NCBI GenBank assembly: GCA_037189645.1
Contig: JBBCIY010000006.1
Span: 53,834-117,833 of the forward strand
From: Taishania sp037189645
Lineage (GTDB): Bacteria > Bacteroidota > Bacteroidia > Flavobacteriales_D > Crocinitomicaceae
Direction: 5' to 3'
DNA: 64,000 nt
The position numbers and the translations under genes were made by a program. Every line of letters begins with the position of its first letter. Positions within the stretch are counted from its first letter, which is position 1. Below the pieces are notes generated by a model that saw only the letters and a list, made by a program, of their open reading frames with translations, did no database searches and was not told where the DNA came from. Below are positions 24,481 to 33,026 of the stretch, piece by piece.

Positions 24481-25203
24481 ATGGACATTACAGGAAAAAA
24501 CATCATTGGTGAGCTGGTAGCACACGACTACCGTACCGCATCTGTTTTCAAAAAGCACCACATTGACTTTTGCTGCAACGGAAACAGAAGCATTGAAGAA
24601 GCATGTGAACAGAAAAAGGTTGAAACAGCCCAAGTGATCGAAGATCTGAAACAGGTGCTTCAAACACCGGCAGGCAGTAGTTCCGTCGACTACTCCTCCT
24701 GGCCGATGGACCTGCTTGCGGATTACATCGAAAAAAAACACCACCGTTATGTGGAAGCCAAAATCGGGGAGATCAAACCTTTTCTGAATAAAATCGTGAA
24801 AGTGCACGGGGCGCAGCATCCGGAGCTGAAAGAAGTGGAAGAGCTGTTCAGCGCTTCATCGGACGAACTGACCAGGCACATGAAAAAAGAAGAGCTGATC
24901 CTGTTCCCGTTCATCCGGAAAATGGCTGAATCCGGGTACAGCAATCAACCTGTTCCTGCACCTCATTTCGGTACAGTTCAAAATCCCATAAATATGATGC
25001 ATCACGAACACGATGCAGAAGGAGAACGTTTCCGGAAAATCGCGGCATTAACAGACAACTATACTCCACCCGCAGATGCATGTACTACTTACCGGGTAGC
25101 CTTCTCCATGCTCAAAGAATTCGAAGAGGACCTGCACCTGCATATTCATTTAGAGAACAACATCTTATTTCCGAAAGCCATCGAAATGGAGCAGCAGGCA
25201 TGA
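24481..25203 (+). CDS. ric: Iron-sulfur cluster repair di-iron protein (RIC/ScdA)
   Basis: A 240-residue protein that restores Fe-S clusters damaged by nitric oxide or peroxide. The N-terminal ScdA_N domain (about 1-60) has the family motif DFCCNGNRSIEEAC with paired cysteines near 31-32. The hemerythrin-like part (about 75-235) supplies His and Glu ligands: KKHHRY near 84, HMKKEEL near 137, MMHHEHD near 174 and HLHIHLENNILFP near 219. Its stop overlaps the start of the DUF488 gene (ATGA). Confidence 0.93.
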   Translation: MDITGKNIIGELVAHDYRTASVFKKHHIDFCCNGNRSIEEACEQKKVETAQVIEDLKQVLQTPAGSSSVDYSSWPMDLLADYIEKKHHRYVEAKIGEIKPFLNKIVKVHGAQHPELKEVEELFSASSDELTRHMKKEELILFPFIRKMAESGYSNQPVPAPHFGTVQNPINMMHHEHDAEGERFRKIAALTDNYTPPADACTTYRVAFSMLKEFEEDLHLHIHLENNILFPKAIEMEQQA

Positions 25204-25556
25204 AACACCGGATCCATATCAAACGAATCTACGAGCAGCCGGATGAAAAGGATGGTTACAGGATCTTAGTCGATCGTCTCTGGCCCAGGGGCGTTAAAAA
25301 AGAAAGCGCGAAGCTCGATGAATGGAACAAAGAAGTTGCTCCCTCCCCTGCTCTCCGTATATGGTTTGACCATAAAGCAGAACATTTTGAACGTTTTTCA
25401 GAATTGTACAGGCAAGAACTCGCACAAAAAATGGATGAACTGGTGCGGATCAGGCAGATTTCCGACCAGCAGCATGTGACACTCCTCTATGCTGCAAGGG
25501 ATCCGGAAATCAATCACGCAAACGTAATTTTAAGTGTTTTAGAAACCATTAGCTGA
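25200..25556 (+). CDS. DUF488 family protein
   Basis: A 118-residue protein of the DUF488 family, with the signature RILVDRLWPRGVKKE at about 18-32 and WNKEVAPSPALRIWF at about 39-53. Function unknown. The ATG at 25200 overlaps the ric stop by 4 bases; the frame is open further upstream inside ric, but the family begins at this methionine (MKHRIHIKRIYE). The next gene follows after 2 bases. Confidence 0.85.
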   Translation: MKHRIHIKRIYEQPDEKDGYRILVDRLWPRGVKKESAKLDEWNKEVAPSPALRIWFDHKAEHFERFSELYRQELAQKMDELVRIRQISDQQHVTLLYAARDPEINHANVILSVLETIS

Positions 25557-25558
25557 CC

Positions 25559-26020
25559 ATGGAAAACAATCCTATAAAACGCCACCAGGCTTTACAGGCA
25601 TTCAGTAAAGAGCATCACCACGGGTTGTTATTAAGCTGGAAAATACAGCAAGGGTTAAAACTGGAAACCGATCCCGGCAGGATATGGAAATACATTGACT
25701 GGTTCTGGGAAAATCACCTTTCAGAACATTTTGAGATGGAAGAACAGCTGCTGTTCCCTATTCTTCCGGGTGAAAACCCGCTTGTCAAAAAGGCGGTCGC
25801 ACAGCACAGGAGATTGCGACGCTTGTTTGAATCCGCTCCAAAGACGGCCCGGACACTTAACAGCATTGATGAAGAGCTGGAACAGCACATTCGGTTTGAA
25901 GAGCGCGTCCTGTTCAACGAAATCCAGCTGGCAGCTATACCGGAACAGTTAAAACGGATTGAGGAAATCCACCAATTCCAGGCACCCCACGAATGGAAAG
26001 ATGAATTCTGGAAGGCTTAA
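25559..26020 (+). CDS. Hemerythrin domain-containing protein
   Basis: A 153-residue four-helix-bundle protein. Candidate di-iron ligands: HHH near 19-21, HLSEHFEMEEQLLFP about 53-67, QHRRLRRLF near 82, and HIRFEERVLF about 106-115. Such proteins bind O2 or NO, or sense them. It lies 2 bases after the DUF488 gene and ends the methyltransferase-ric-DUF488-hemerythrin operon. Confidence 0.85.
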   Translation: MENNPIKRHQALQAFSKEHHHGLLLSWKIQQGLKLETDPGRIWKYIDWFWENHLSEHFEMEEQLLFPILPGENPLVKKAVAQHRRLRRLFESAPKTARTLNSIDEELEQHIRFEERVLFNEIQLAAIPEQLKRIEEIHQFQAPHEWKDEFWKA

Positions 26021-26055
26021 TTTCCGTTATCTCCTCCTCTGCTTCCAAACATCGC

Positions 26056-26076
26056 TGCGAATTTGTTATATTCGCA
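26056..26076. promoter_or_regulatory. Palindrome over the likely gcvT promoter
   Basis: TGCGAAT at 26056-26062 and ATTCGCA at 26070-26076 form an inverted repeat with a 7-base centre. TATATTCG at 26067-26074, a near match to the -7 box, lies inside it; the gcvT ATG is at 26090. It may be an operator or a coincidental overlap. Confidence 0.4.
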
Positions 26077-26089
26077 AAAAAATTAAGCA

Positions 26090-27178
26090 ATGAAGTACAT
26101 AACTCTAAATGACAAGCACATTGAATTGGGTGCAAAAATGGTTCCTTTCGCAGGATTTAACATGCCTGTGCAGTATGAAGGTGTAAATGTTGAACACGAT
26201 ACGGTTCGCAATGGAGTTGGTGTGTTTGATGTATCTCACATGGGAGAATTTTTAATCACAGGGGAAAAAGCCCTCGACCTGATCCAGAAAGTTGTTTCCA
26301 ATGATGCATCCAAATTAACAGACGGAAAAGCGCAATACGCATACCTTCCCAACGAAACGGGGGGAATTGTGGATGATTTGATTATTTATCGTTTCAATGC
26401 TGAAAAGTACCTGTTGGTAGTCAATGCTTCCAACATTGAAAAAGACTGGAACTGGATCAGCAGATACAACGAATCGGTCGGTGCCGAGATGCGGAACCTT
26501 TCAGACGATTATTCCCTGCTGGCGATTCAGGGTCCTAAAGCCGCAGAAGCCATGCAGTCGCTGACAAGCGTAAACTTAAGTGAAATCCCTTACTACAGCT
26601 TTGAAGTCGGTCCTTTCGCGGGAATTGATCATGTGATCCTGTCGGCTACCGGTTACACGGGAAGCGGTGGTTTTGAAGTGTACTGCAAAAACAGTGAAGT
26701 GGAGCAAATATGGGACAAGGTGTTCGAAGCGGGAAAACCGTTCGGGATCAAACCGATCGGGCTGGCTGCTCGGGACACGCTGCGCCTGGAGATGGGATTC
26801 TGTCTTTACGGAAATGACATTGACGATACAACGTCTCCGTTCGAAGCCGGACTGGGGTGGGTAACGAAATTCACAAAAGATTTTGTCAACTCGGATTTCC
26901 TGCAACAACAGAAAGAAACAGGTGTGAGCCGCAAGCTGATCGCGTTTGAGCTGGTCGACAGAGGCATTCCCCGTCATGATTACGAAATCACCGACGGAAA
27001 AGGAACCACGATCGGGAAAGTAACTTCCGGGACAATGTCACCAAGCCTGAAGCTGGGAATCGGGATGGGTTACGTACCAACTGAAGTTTCCGCTGTCGAT
27101 TCTGAGATCTTTATCAAAATAAGAGACAAGGAACTGAAAGCAAAAGTTGTAAAAGCTCCGTTCTACAAAAAAGCATAA
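26090..27178 (+). CDS. gcvT: Aminomethyltransferase, glycine cleavage system T protein
   Basis: A 362-residue enzyme transferring the methylene group from the aminomethyl-lipoyl H protein to tetrahydrofolate, releasing ammonia. Typical features are MVPFAGFNMPVQYEG (about 18-32), VFDVSHMGEF (about 45-54), the catalytic Asp in GGIVDDLIIYR (about 92-102), TGYTGSGGFEVY (about 186-197) and a GYTGSGG folate-site element; the C-terminal barrel carries GMGYVP. No gcvH or gcvP is nearby; these are often scattered in this phylum. A carotenoid-desaturase-like gene follows with 1 base between. Confidence 0.94.
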   Translation: MKYITLNDKHIELGAKMVPFAGFNMPVQYEGVNVEHDTVRNGVGVFDVSHMGEFLITGEKALDLIQKVVSNDASKLTDGKAQYAYLPNETGGIVDDLIIYRFNAEKYLLVVNASNIEKDWNWISRYNESVGAEMRNLSDDYSLLAIQGPKAAEAMQSLTSVNLSEIPYYSFEVGPFAGIDHVILSATGYTGSGGFEVYCKNSEVEQIWDKVFEAGKPFGIKPIGLAARDTLRLEMGFCLYGNDIDDTTSPFEAGLGWVTKFTKDFVNSDFLQQQKETGVSRKLIAFELVDRGIPRHDYEITDGKGTTIGKVTSGTMSPSLKLGIGMGYVPTEVSAVDSEIFIKIRDKELKAKVVKAPFYKKA

Positions 27179-27179
27179 G

Positions 27180-28649
27180 GTGAAAAAAGCCGCTGTCATC
27201 GGCGCTGGTATCGGCGGTCTTGGAGCTGCCGTACGCCTGGCAAAAGCAGGTTACGAAGTAACCGTTTTTGAAGCCAATGACTTTGCAGGAGGAAAAATAA
27301 ATTCAAGGCAACTGGGCCCCTATCGTTTTGATATGGGCCCTTCTGTTTTTACCTGCCCTCATTATGTAAAGGAGCTGTATGACCTGTGTGGGAAGGATTT
27401 TACCGGTTTTGAGTACCGTAAATTACCCGAAACGTTCAATTATTTCTTTCCGGACGGACAGCACTTCAGGCTTCCCTCTGAAAAGGAAGAACTGTTGGAT
27501 ACAATGGTACGGGAACTGGGAGAAGACAGAGCCGTACTGGAAAAATACCTCCATAAAGCAGCAAAGAATTACCGGCTGATCGCTCCTCTTTTTATTGAAT
27601 CTTCACTGCATAAACGAAGTCACCTGCTCAATAAGCACCTGTTGAAAGCATTGTGGAACATTCCGTCCTACAAGCTCAGCTCAACCATGGATGATGAAAA
27701 CAGGAAGGCATTCAAAAATCCTAAAACAGTCCAGCTGTTCAACCGTTTTGCTTCCTATAACGGAAGCAGCCCTTTTGAAGCACCGGCCATGCTGAACATG
27801 ATCTCGCACCTGGAACTGAACGACGGGGCTTACCTTCCGAAGAACGGGATGGTCCAGATCGCGGAAAGTATAAAGGAACTGGCTGTTGAGCAAGGAGTAC
27901 AATTCGTTTTCAATACCAGGATCGATGAAATCATCGTGGAGGGTGAAAAAGCTGTCGGGGTGAAGTACGGCTCCGCAACTTTTTATTCCGATGTTGTATT
28001 CTCCAACATGGATATCGCATATACTTATACACGGCTGCTGCCCGGCCAGAAACGCCCGGAAAAGATCCTGGCACAGGAAAAATCAAGTTCTGCCGTGGTC
28101 TTCTACCTGGGAATCCGGAAACAGTTTCCCGGGCTGGGAGTACACAACATTTTCTTTTCCGGAAATTACAAGGATGAATACGACCATATCTTCCATAAAA
28201 AAGAAATTTACCACGACCCTACAGTTTACCTCAATATTACGTCAAAGGAAGTGCCGGGAGATGCTCCCGCGGATGGCGAGAACTGGTTTCTGATGATCAA
28301 TTCACCTGTCAACGTGGGGCAAAACTGGGATCACTATACAAAAGAGCTCCGGAAAATCATGATCGATAAGGTCAGCCGTTTGTTAGGAGAAGATATCCGT
28401 CCTTATATTGAGGTGGAAGCGATGATGAATCCCGTTCTGATCGAAGAATGGTACAGCGGGAAACAAGGCTCCATCTACGGCAATTCATCCAACAGCAAGT
28501 TTGCCGCTTTTTACCGTCACCCCAATTTTTCGAAAGACATCAGGAACCTCTACTTCGTAGGAGTGACCGTTCACCCGGGAGGTGGCATTCCATTAGCGCT
28601 TAACTCAGCGAAGATTGCGGTGAGGTGCATGATGGAAAACGACTGTTGA
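27180..28649 (+). CDS. CrtI-type carotenoid (phytoene) desaturase family oxidoreductase
   Basis: A 489-residue FAD-dependent desaturase/isomerase. The N-terminal dinucleotide fold VIGAGIGGLGAAVRLAKAG is at about 6-24, followed by FEANDFAGGKIN with the CrtI hallmark GGK, and the C-terminal FAD motif LYFVGVTVHPGGGIPLAL is at about 459-476. It could be phytoene desaturase, a hydroxy-carotenoid desaturase (CrtD) or a step of flexirubin-type pigment synthesis; no crtB or other pigment genes are nearby. It begins with GTG one base after the gcvT stop, so it probably depends on gcvT transcription. Confidence 0.82.
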   Translation: MKKAAVIGAGIGGLGAAVRLAKAGYEVTVFEANDFAGGKINSRQLGPYRFDMGPSVFTCPHYVKELYDLCGKDFTGFEYRKLPETFNYFFPDGQHFRLPSEKEELLDTMVRELGEDRAVLEKYLHKAAKNYRLIAPLFIESSLHKRSHLLNKHLLKALWNIPSYKLSSTMDDENRKAFKNPKTVQLFNRFASYNGSSPFEAPAMLNMISHLELNDGAYLPKNGMVQIAESIKELAVEQGVQFVFNTRIDEIIVEGEKAVGVKYGSATFYSDVVFSNMDIAYTYTRLLPGQKRPEKILAQEKSSSAVVFYLGIRKQFPGLGVHNIFFSGNYKDEYDHIFHKKEIYHDPTVYLNITSKEVPGDAPADGENWFLMINSPVNVGQNWDHYTKELRKIMIDKVSRLLGEDIRPYIEVEAMMNPVLIEEWYSGKQGSIYGNSSNSKFAAFYRHPNFSKDIRNLYFVGVTVHPGGGIPLALNSAKIAVRCMMENDC

Positions 28650-28689
28650 TTCATTCCTCAGCACATACCCAGAAAAACAACTACAAATA

Positions 28690-28720
28690 AAAAATCCGGC
28701 AGAATTTCTTCCACCGGATC
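28690..28720 (-). terminator. Terminator of the RND efflux operon
   Basis: On the minus strand ATCCGG and CCGGAT pair around 14 bases and are followed by TTTTTTA. It lies 24 bases past the RND gene stop codon, between convergent genes. Confidence 0.7.
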
Positions 28721-28744
28721 TTCATTTAAACTACTACTATGTGA

Positions 28745-31700
28745 TTAATATTCCTTCACTTCTTTGTGTTCGTATGGCTCAGCATACAATTCATCCACAG
28801 GAAGCGGAGGTTTGTTCCATCCTAGTTTAGTAAGGATATTATCAAACAACTGGTACACAACCGGTACCACGATCAGCGTCAGGAACAGAGAAGAGATCAA
28901 CCCTCCGATGATTACCCATGCCAACCCGTTCTTCCATTCCGAACCTGCTCCGGCTGCCATTGCGATCGGCAACATACCGATCACCATTGCGATCGTCGTC
29001 ATCAGGATCGGGCGTAACCGCGCATGGTTTGCAAGCATCAGCGCATCATGCGTCGATTTACCTTCCGCTCTCAGATGGTTGGTAAAGTCCACCAGGATAA
29101 TCGCGTTTTTCGCTACCAGACCGATCAGCATGATCATCCCTAGGATGGTAAAGATGCTCAACAGGTTATTCGTCAGCGCCAGTGCCAGGAATGCCCCGAT
29201 AATCGCAAGCGGAATAGAGAACATTACCACCAGCGGGTGAACGAAACTGTCATACAGCATTACCATGATAAAATATACCAGCAATACGGATACGATAAGC
29301 GCAATTCCCAGTGATCCGAAACCATCCTGCTGGTTTTCCATGTCTCCACCCCAGATGTAATCCACTCCTAACGGCTTATCAAGGCTTTTCAGCTTTTCTT
29401 CCAGCTCGGTTGCAACGGTACTCACTGAACGTCCCACCGTTTGAGCCTGGATTTTCACCGAAGCTGTTTTATCCCGTCGCTCCAGCTTGTTCGGTCCGGA
29501 TTGTACCTGGATATCTGCAAACTGTGACAAGCGGATCAGCTCTCCCATGTTATTCACAAATGTAACATTTGCCACATCGTTGATGTCCTGCCGGTTAAAC
29601 GCATCCAGACGGATGTTGATATCGTACTCATATTCTCCTCTTCTGAACTTACCGTCAATGTTCCCGTTGAAAGCTGTCTGCAACGTTCCACCGACAATTT
29701 GCATGCTCAGGTTCAAAGCAGCCATCTTATCCCTGTCAACTTTAATCGTAATTTCAGGTGTTCCTTCCTCTGCGGAAAGCTGTACTTCGGAAGATCCCGG
29801 AAGTTCTTTCAGGACATCCATTACTTTGTTGGCATACGCATATACCTCATCAATATCGGAACCGAGAACTGTCATTTCCAGAGGAGCCTGGTCTGCCATA
29901 CCAAGGATACTTACCGGTGCCGTTTTCACTTTTGCCCCGACCAGTTCTTGTGACAGCTCTTTTTTCAGTTTTGCGGCATAAATATTCGTCGGGTCTTTAC
30001 GTTGTGACTTGTCAACAAGTTTTACGGTAATTTCCCCTTTGTAAAGTGTTTTACTTACTCCCGCCATACCATCAGAAGACTGACCAACGGTTGTAATCTG
30101 TGTTACCACCTCCGGTTTCTTCGCCAGGTAATTTTCAGCCTTCATAATCATCTGGTTGGTCTTCTCCAGGGAAGCATCTTTAGGTAACTCTACCTGAACA
30201 ATGAATTCTCCCCTGTCTCCCTGGGCAAAGAACTCCGCCCCGATAAATCCTCCGATCAACAGTCCGAAAGAAGAGAACAGCAACACTGTTACCAATCCCA
30301 GCGTAATGAACTTATGGCGAAGTGACCATTTCAGGATTCCACTGATCCATTTTGTAAAGTTGCTCAATCCTCTTTCAAAGCTGAGAATAATCTTTCCTCC
30401 GATGTTTTTTCCGGTGATATGCTCCAGCTTTCCATAACGGGAAGTCAGCCACGGAACAATTGTAAACGAAGTAAACAAACTCAGTAATACGGCTATAACA
30501 ACGGTCAGACAGAACTCCCGCAGAATGTTGGCCACCATCCCTGTACTCAAACCGATCGGCAGGAACACAACGACGATTACCAACGTGATGGAAATTACCG
30601 TGAACCCGATCTCTTTTGTACCATCAATGGATGCCCGGACACGGTTTTTCCCCATCTCCATGTGCCGGTAGATATTTTCAATGACCACAATCGCGTCATC
30701 CACCAGGATACCGACCACGAGGGAAAGTGCAAGCAATGACATCAGGTTCAGTGAGAACCCGAGGAAGTACATCCCGATGAACGTTGCAATAAGTGAAGCA
30801 GGAATTGCCACCATTACGATCAGGGCATTTCGCAAACTGTGGAGGAACAGCAACATGATCGCTGCCACCAGGATAATTGCCAGGATAAGGTCATGTACCA
30901 CCGCATCAGCAGATTCCAGCGTATAAAGAGAGCTGTCATTCGCTATCTGCAATTTCAGTCCGTATTTTTCATACTCCTTCTCTACCCTGTCGATGATCGC
31001 CCGTGTGTTCCTACTCACTTCCACGGCATTGGCATCCGATTGCTTCAATACCTGCAACGCGATCGCTCCTTTCCTGTCCAGGCGGGCGATTTTTTCCGCG
31101 TCTTTCTGGGCGTCCTGTACATCGGCGATATCTTTCAATCTCACCTGCCCGTTGTCCTGTGTCTGGATGATCACAAGGTTTCTAAGGTCGTCTATCGTTT
31201 CATATTTACCAGCCAAACGGATCAATACACTCTCATCCTGCGATTTGATGCTCCCTGTCGGGAAGTCCATGTTCGCCGACAAGACCGCCTGCTGTACCTG
31301 TAATAAAGAAAGATTGTACGCTTCCAGCTTCTGCCCGTCAATGTTCACCTGGAACTCCCGCTGGCGTCCACCGATGATGTTTACTTTCGCAACACCATCC
31401 ACACGGGACATTAACGGCTGAATCCGCTTGTCGATCAGATCGAAGAATTCCACATCCGAAAGTTTATCCGCTGTTGCCGCGATTGTTACGATCGGTAAGT
31501 CATCGAATGAAAATTTATTCAGGGAAGGCGTCTTGATCGTTTCGGGCAGATCCGCCATGATCGCGTTGATCTTCCGCTGGGCATCGGTCATGGCATAATC
31601 GACGTCCGCATTATCGGTCAATGTAATAACGATCAGGGATAAGCTCTCATAGGAGGTCGATTCGATTTTCTTGACCTTTTCCATTGAGGCAATCGCCTCT

Positions 31701-31903
31701 TCGATCTTTTTTGTTACCGTATTTTCAACTTCAGAAGGCGATGCTCCCGGGTAAACGGTTGCAACAGATATAACGCTAGGAGTAAACTTCGGAAGCAACT
31801 CATAGTTCAGTAACGAATATGATATCAATCCAAAAAGGGTCAATGCCGTAAAAATTACGATCACCAACGAAGGCCTTTTGATTGAAATATTTGCAATTTT
31901 CAT
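28745..31903 (-). CDS. RND efflux transporter, inner-membrane permease (HAE1/AcrB type)
   Basis: A 1052-residue proton-driven pump with twelve helices: one near 12-30, groups near 335-545, a further one near 860-1030, with two large periplasmic loops. HAE1 family features are visible: IKRPSLVIVIF at the start, VVGILVDDAIVVIENI with the paired proton-relay aspartates in helix 4, and GLVAKNAIILVDF in the second half. It is the last gene of a minus-strand operon with the adaptor and TolC. Substrates (drugs, bile-like compounds, metals) cannot be told; the loop content suits the organic-compound class rather than CusA-type metal pumps. Confidence 0.94.
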   Translation of the reverse strand: MKIANISIKRPSLVIVIFTALTLFGLISYSLLNYELLPKFTPSVISVATVYPGASPSEVENTVTKKIEEAIASMEKVKKIESTSYESLSLIVITLTDNADVDYAMTDAQRKINAIMADLPETIKTPSLNKFSFDDLPIVTIAATADKLSDVEFFDLIDKRIQPLMSRVDGVAKVNIIGGRQREFQVNIDGQKLEAYNLSLLQVQQAVLSANMDFPTGSIKSQDESVLIRLAGKYETIDDLRNLVIIQTQDNGQVRLKDIADVQDAQKDAEKIARLDRKGAIALQVLKQSDANAVEVSRNTRAIIDRVEKEYEKYGLKLQIANDSSLYTLESADAVVHDLILAIILVAAIMLLFLHSLRNALIVMVAIPASLIATFIGMYFLGFSLNLMSLLALSLVVGILVDDAIVVIENIYRHMEMGKNRVRASIDGTKEIGFTVISITLVIVVVFLPIGLSTGMVANILREFCLTVVIAVLLSLFTSFTIVPWLTSRYGKLEHITGKNIGGKIILSFERGLSNFTKWISGILKWSLRHKFITLGLVTVLLFSSFGLLIGGFIGAEFFAQGDRGEFIVQVELPKDASLEKTNQMIMKAENYLAKKPEVVTQITTVGQSSDGMAGVSKTLYKGEITVKLVDKSQRKDPTNIYAAKLKKELSQELVGAKVKTAPVSILGMADQAPLEMTVLGSDIDEVYAYANKVMDVLKELPGSSEVQLSAEEGTPEITIKVDRDKMAALNLSMQIVGGTLQTAFNGNIDGKFRRGEYEYDINIRLDAFNRQDINDVANVTFVNNMGELIRLSQFADIQVQSGPNKLERRDKTASVKIQAQTVGRSVSTVATELEEKLKSLDKPLGVDYIWGGDMENQQDGFGSLGIALIVSVLLVYFIMVMLYDSFVHPLVVMFSIPLAIIGAFLALALTNNLLSIFTILGMIMLIGLVAKNAIILVDFTNHLRAEGKSTHDALMLANHARLRPILMTTIAMVIGMLPIAMAAGAGSEWKNGLAWVIIGGLISSLFLTLIVVPVVYQLFDNILTKLGWNKPPLPVDELYAEPYEHKEVKEY

Positions 31904-31941
31904 ATAACTATCTTTTTGAAATTACTTAATGACAGGCTCTT

Positions 31942-33006
31942 TTATTCAAGGATCTCAATAGAAGTTCCGTTAATCAGGTTGATCTGTCCTGTCGTAATCA
32001 CCGTTTCACCCTCTTTCAGACCATCAAGAATTTCAACTTGTTCGCCGAAGATTGTACCAGGAGCTACTTTTCTCAACGTCGCAACCCCTTCTTTTTCCAC
32101 AACGAAAATCTCTCCTGAGTTAACACTTCCTACGAATGCTGAACGAGGAATCGCAATGATCGGCGCCTGTTCACCAAATGTAAACCTGGCAGTAGCATAC
32201 ATTCCCGCTTTTAATTTGTTCTTGGCTTTTGTATTGTCCAGTTTGATCTCAATCGGATAGTTGAGGCTGTTGTCTGCCTTCGGCGCAATAAAGGAAACGG
32301 TTCCCGTAAACGCTTCGTCCTGGAAAACAGGCACTGAAATATCTACTTTCGAACCGACAGCCAGTTGTACAACCTGCCGTTCGTTCGCGGTTACATTCAA
32401 TTTCAGACTGGATACATCCACAATGTTGAACAATTGCGTACCAGCCGCTGCGAATGAACCGATCTCAATGTATTTCTTGTTGACCACTCCTGAGATCGGA
32501 GATTTGATCGTTGCATCAGATAAACGCTTTCTTGCCTGTGCTACCTGGCTTTCCGCATTTCTGACCGCCAGGTTTATTTCATCTACTTGTGACTGTGTCA
32601 CCCCACCTGTCTTCAAAGCGCTTGTCAATCGCTGCTGATCTACTTTCAGCTTCTGCAATGCATCGGTTGCTGCCTGGTAATCCAGGTTGCTGTATGTACT
32701 TTCCACCGTTGCCAGGACCTGTCCCTGAACAACTCTGTCACCTTCTTTCACTTTGATCGAAAGGATACGTCCGTTCACTTCCGAGATCAGCATGAGGTCC
32801 TGGTTTGCCGCCAGCTTACCATTTACGGAGAAATCAAGGTCTACAACTTCCCGTTTCACAGACATTACTTTCACCGGTACTGCACCTGTTCCCTTACTGA
32901 CAATGTCAACCTTTTCCTGGTTTTCCTTCTTATTCTTCTGTAATGTCCAAACAATTGCTCCAGCAGAAACTGCAATCACAAGAACGGTAATAATTATCTT
33001 TTTCAT
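31942..33006 (-). CDS. RND efflux periplasmic adaptor (membrane fusion protein)
   Basis: A 354-residue adaptor. It begins with an N-terminal hydrophobic anchor (about 3-20, no lipobox), then barrel-sandwich/lipoyl halves (RILSIKVKEGDRVVQGQVLA near 88-107 and SPISGVVNKKYIEIGSFAA near 167-185) around a coiled-coil hairpin (about 112-165), and beta-barrel and membrane-proximal domains. It joins the RND pump to the TolC channel. It lies between them with 38 bases to the pump gene and 20 to tolC. Confidence 0.93.
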   Translation of the reverse strand: MKKIIITVLVIAVSAGAIVWTLQKNKKENQEKVDIVSKGTGAVPVKVMSVKREVVDLDFSVNGKLAANQDLMLISEVNGRILSIKVKEGDRVVQGQVLATVESTYSNLDYQAATDALQKLKVDQQRLTSALKTGGVTQSQVDEINLAVRNAESQVAQARKRLSDATIKSPISGVVNKKYIEIGSFAAAGTQLFNIVDVSSLKLNVTANERQVVQLAVGSKVDISVPVFQDEAFTGTVSFIAPKADNSLNYPIEIKLDNTKAKNKLKAGMYATARFTFGEQAPIIAIPRSAFVGSVNSGEIFVVEKEGVATLRKVAPGTIFGEQVEILDGLKEGETVITTGQINLINGTSIEILE

Positions 33007-33026
33007 ATTTTAAACCTTAGCAACTT

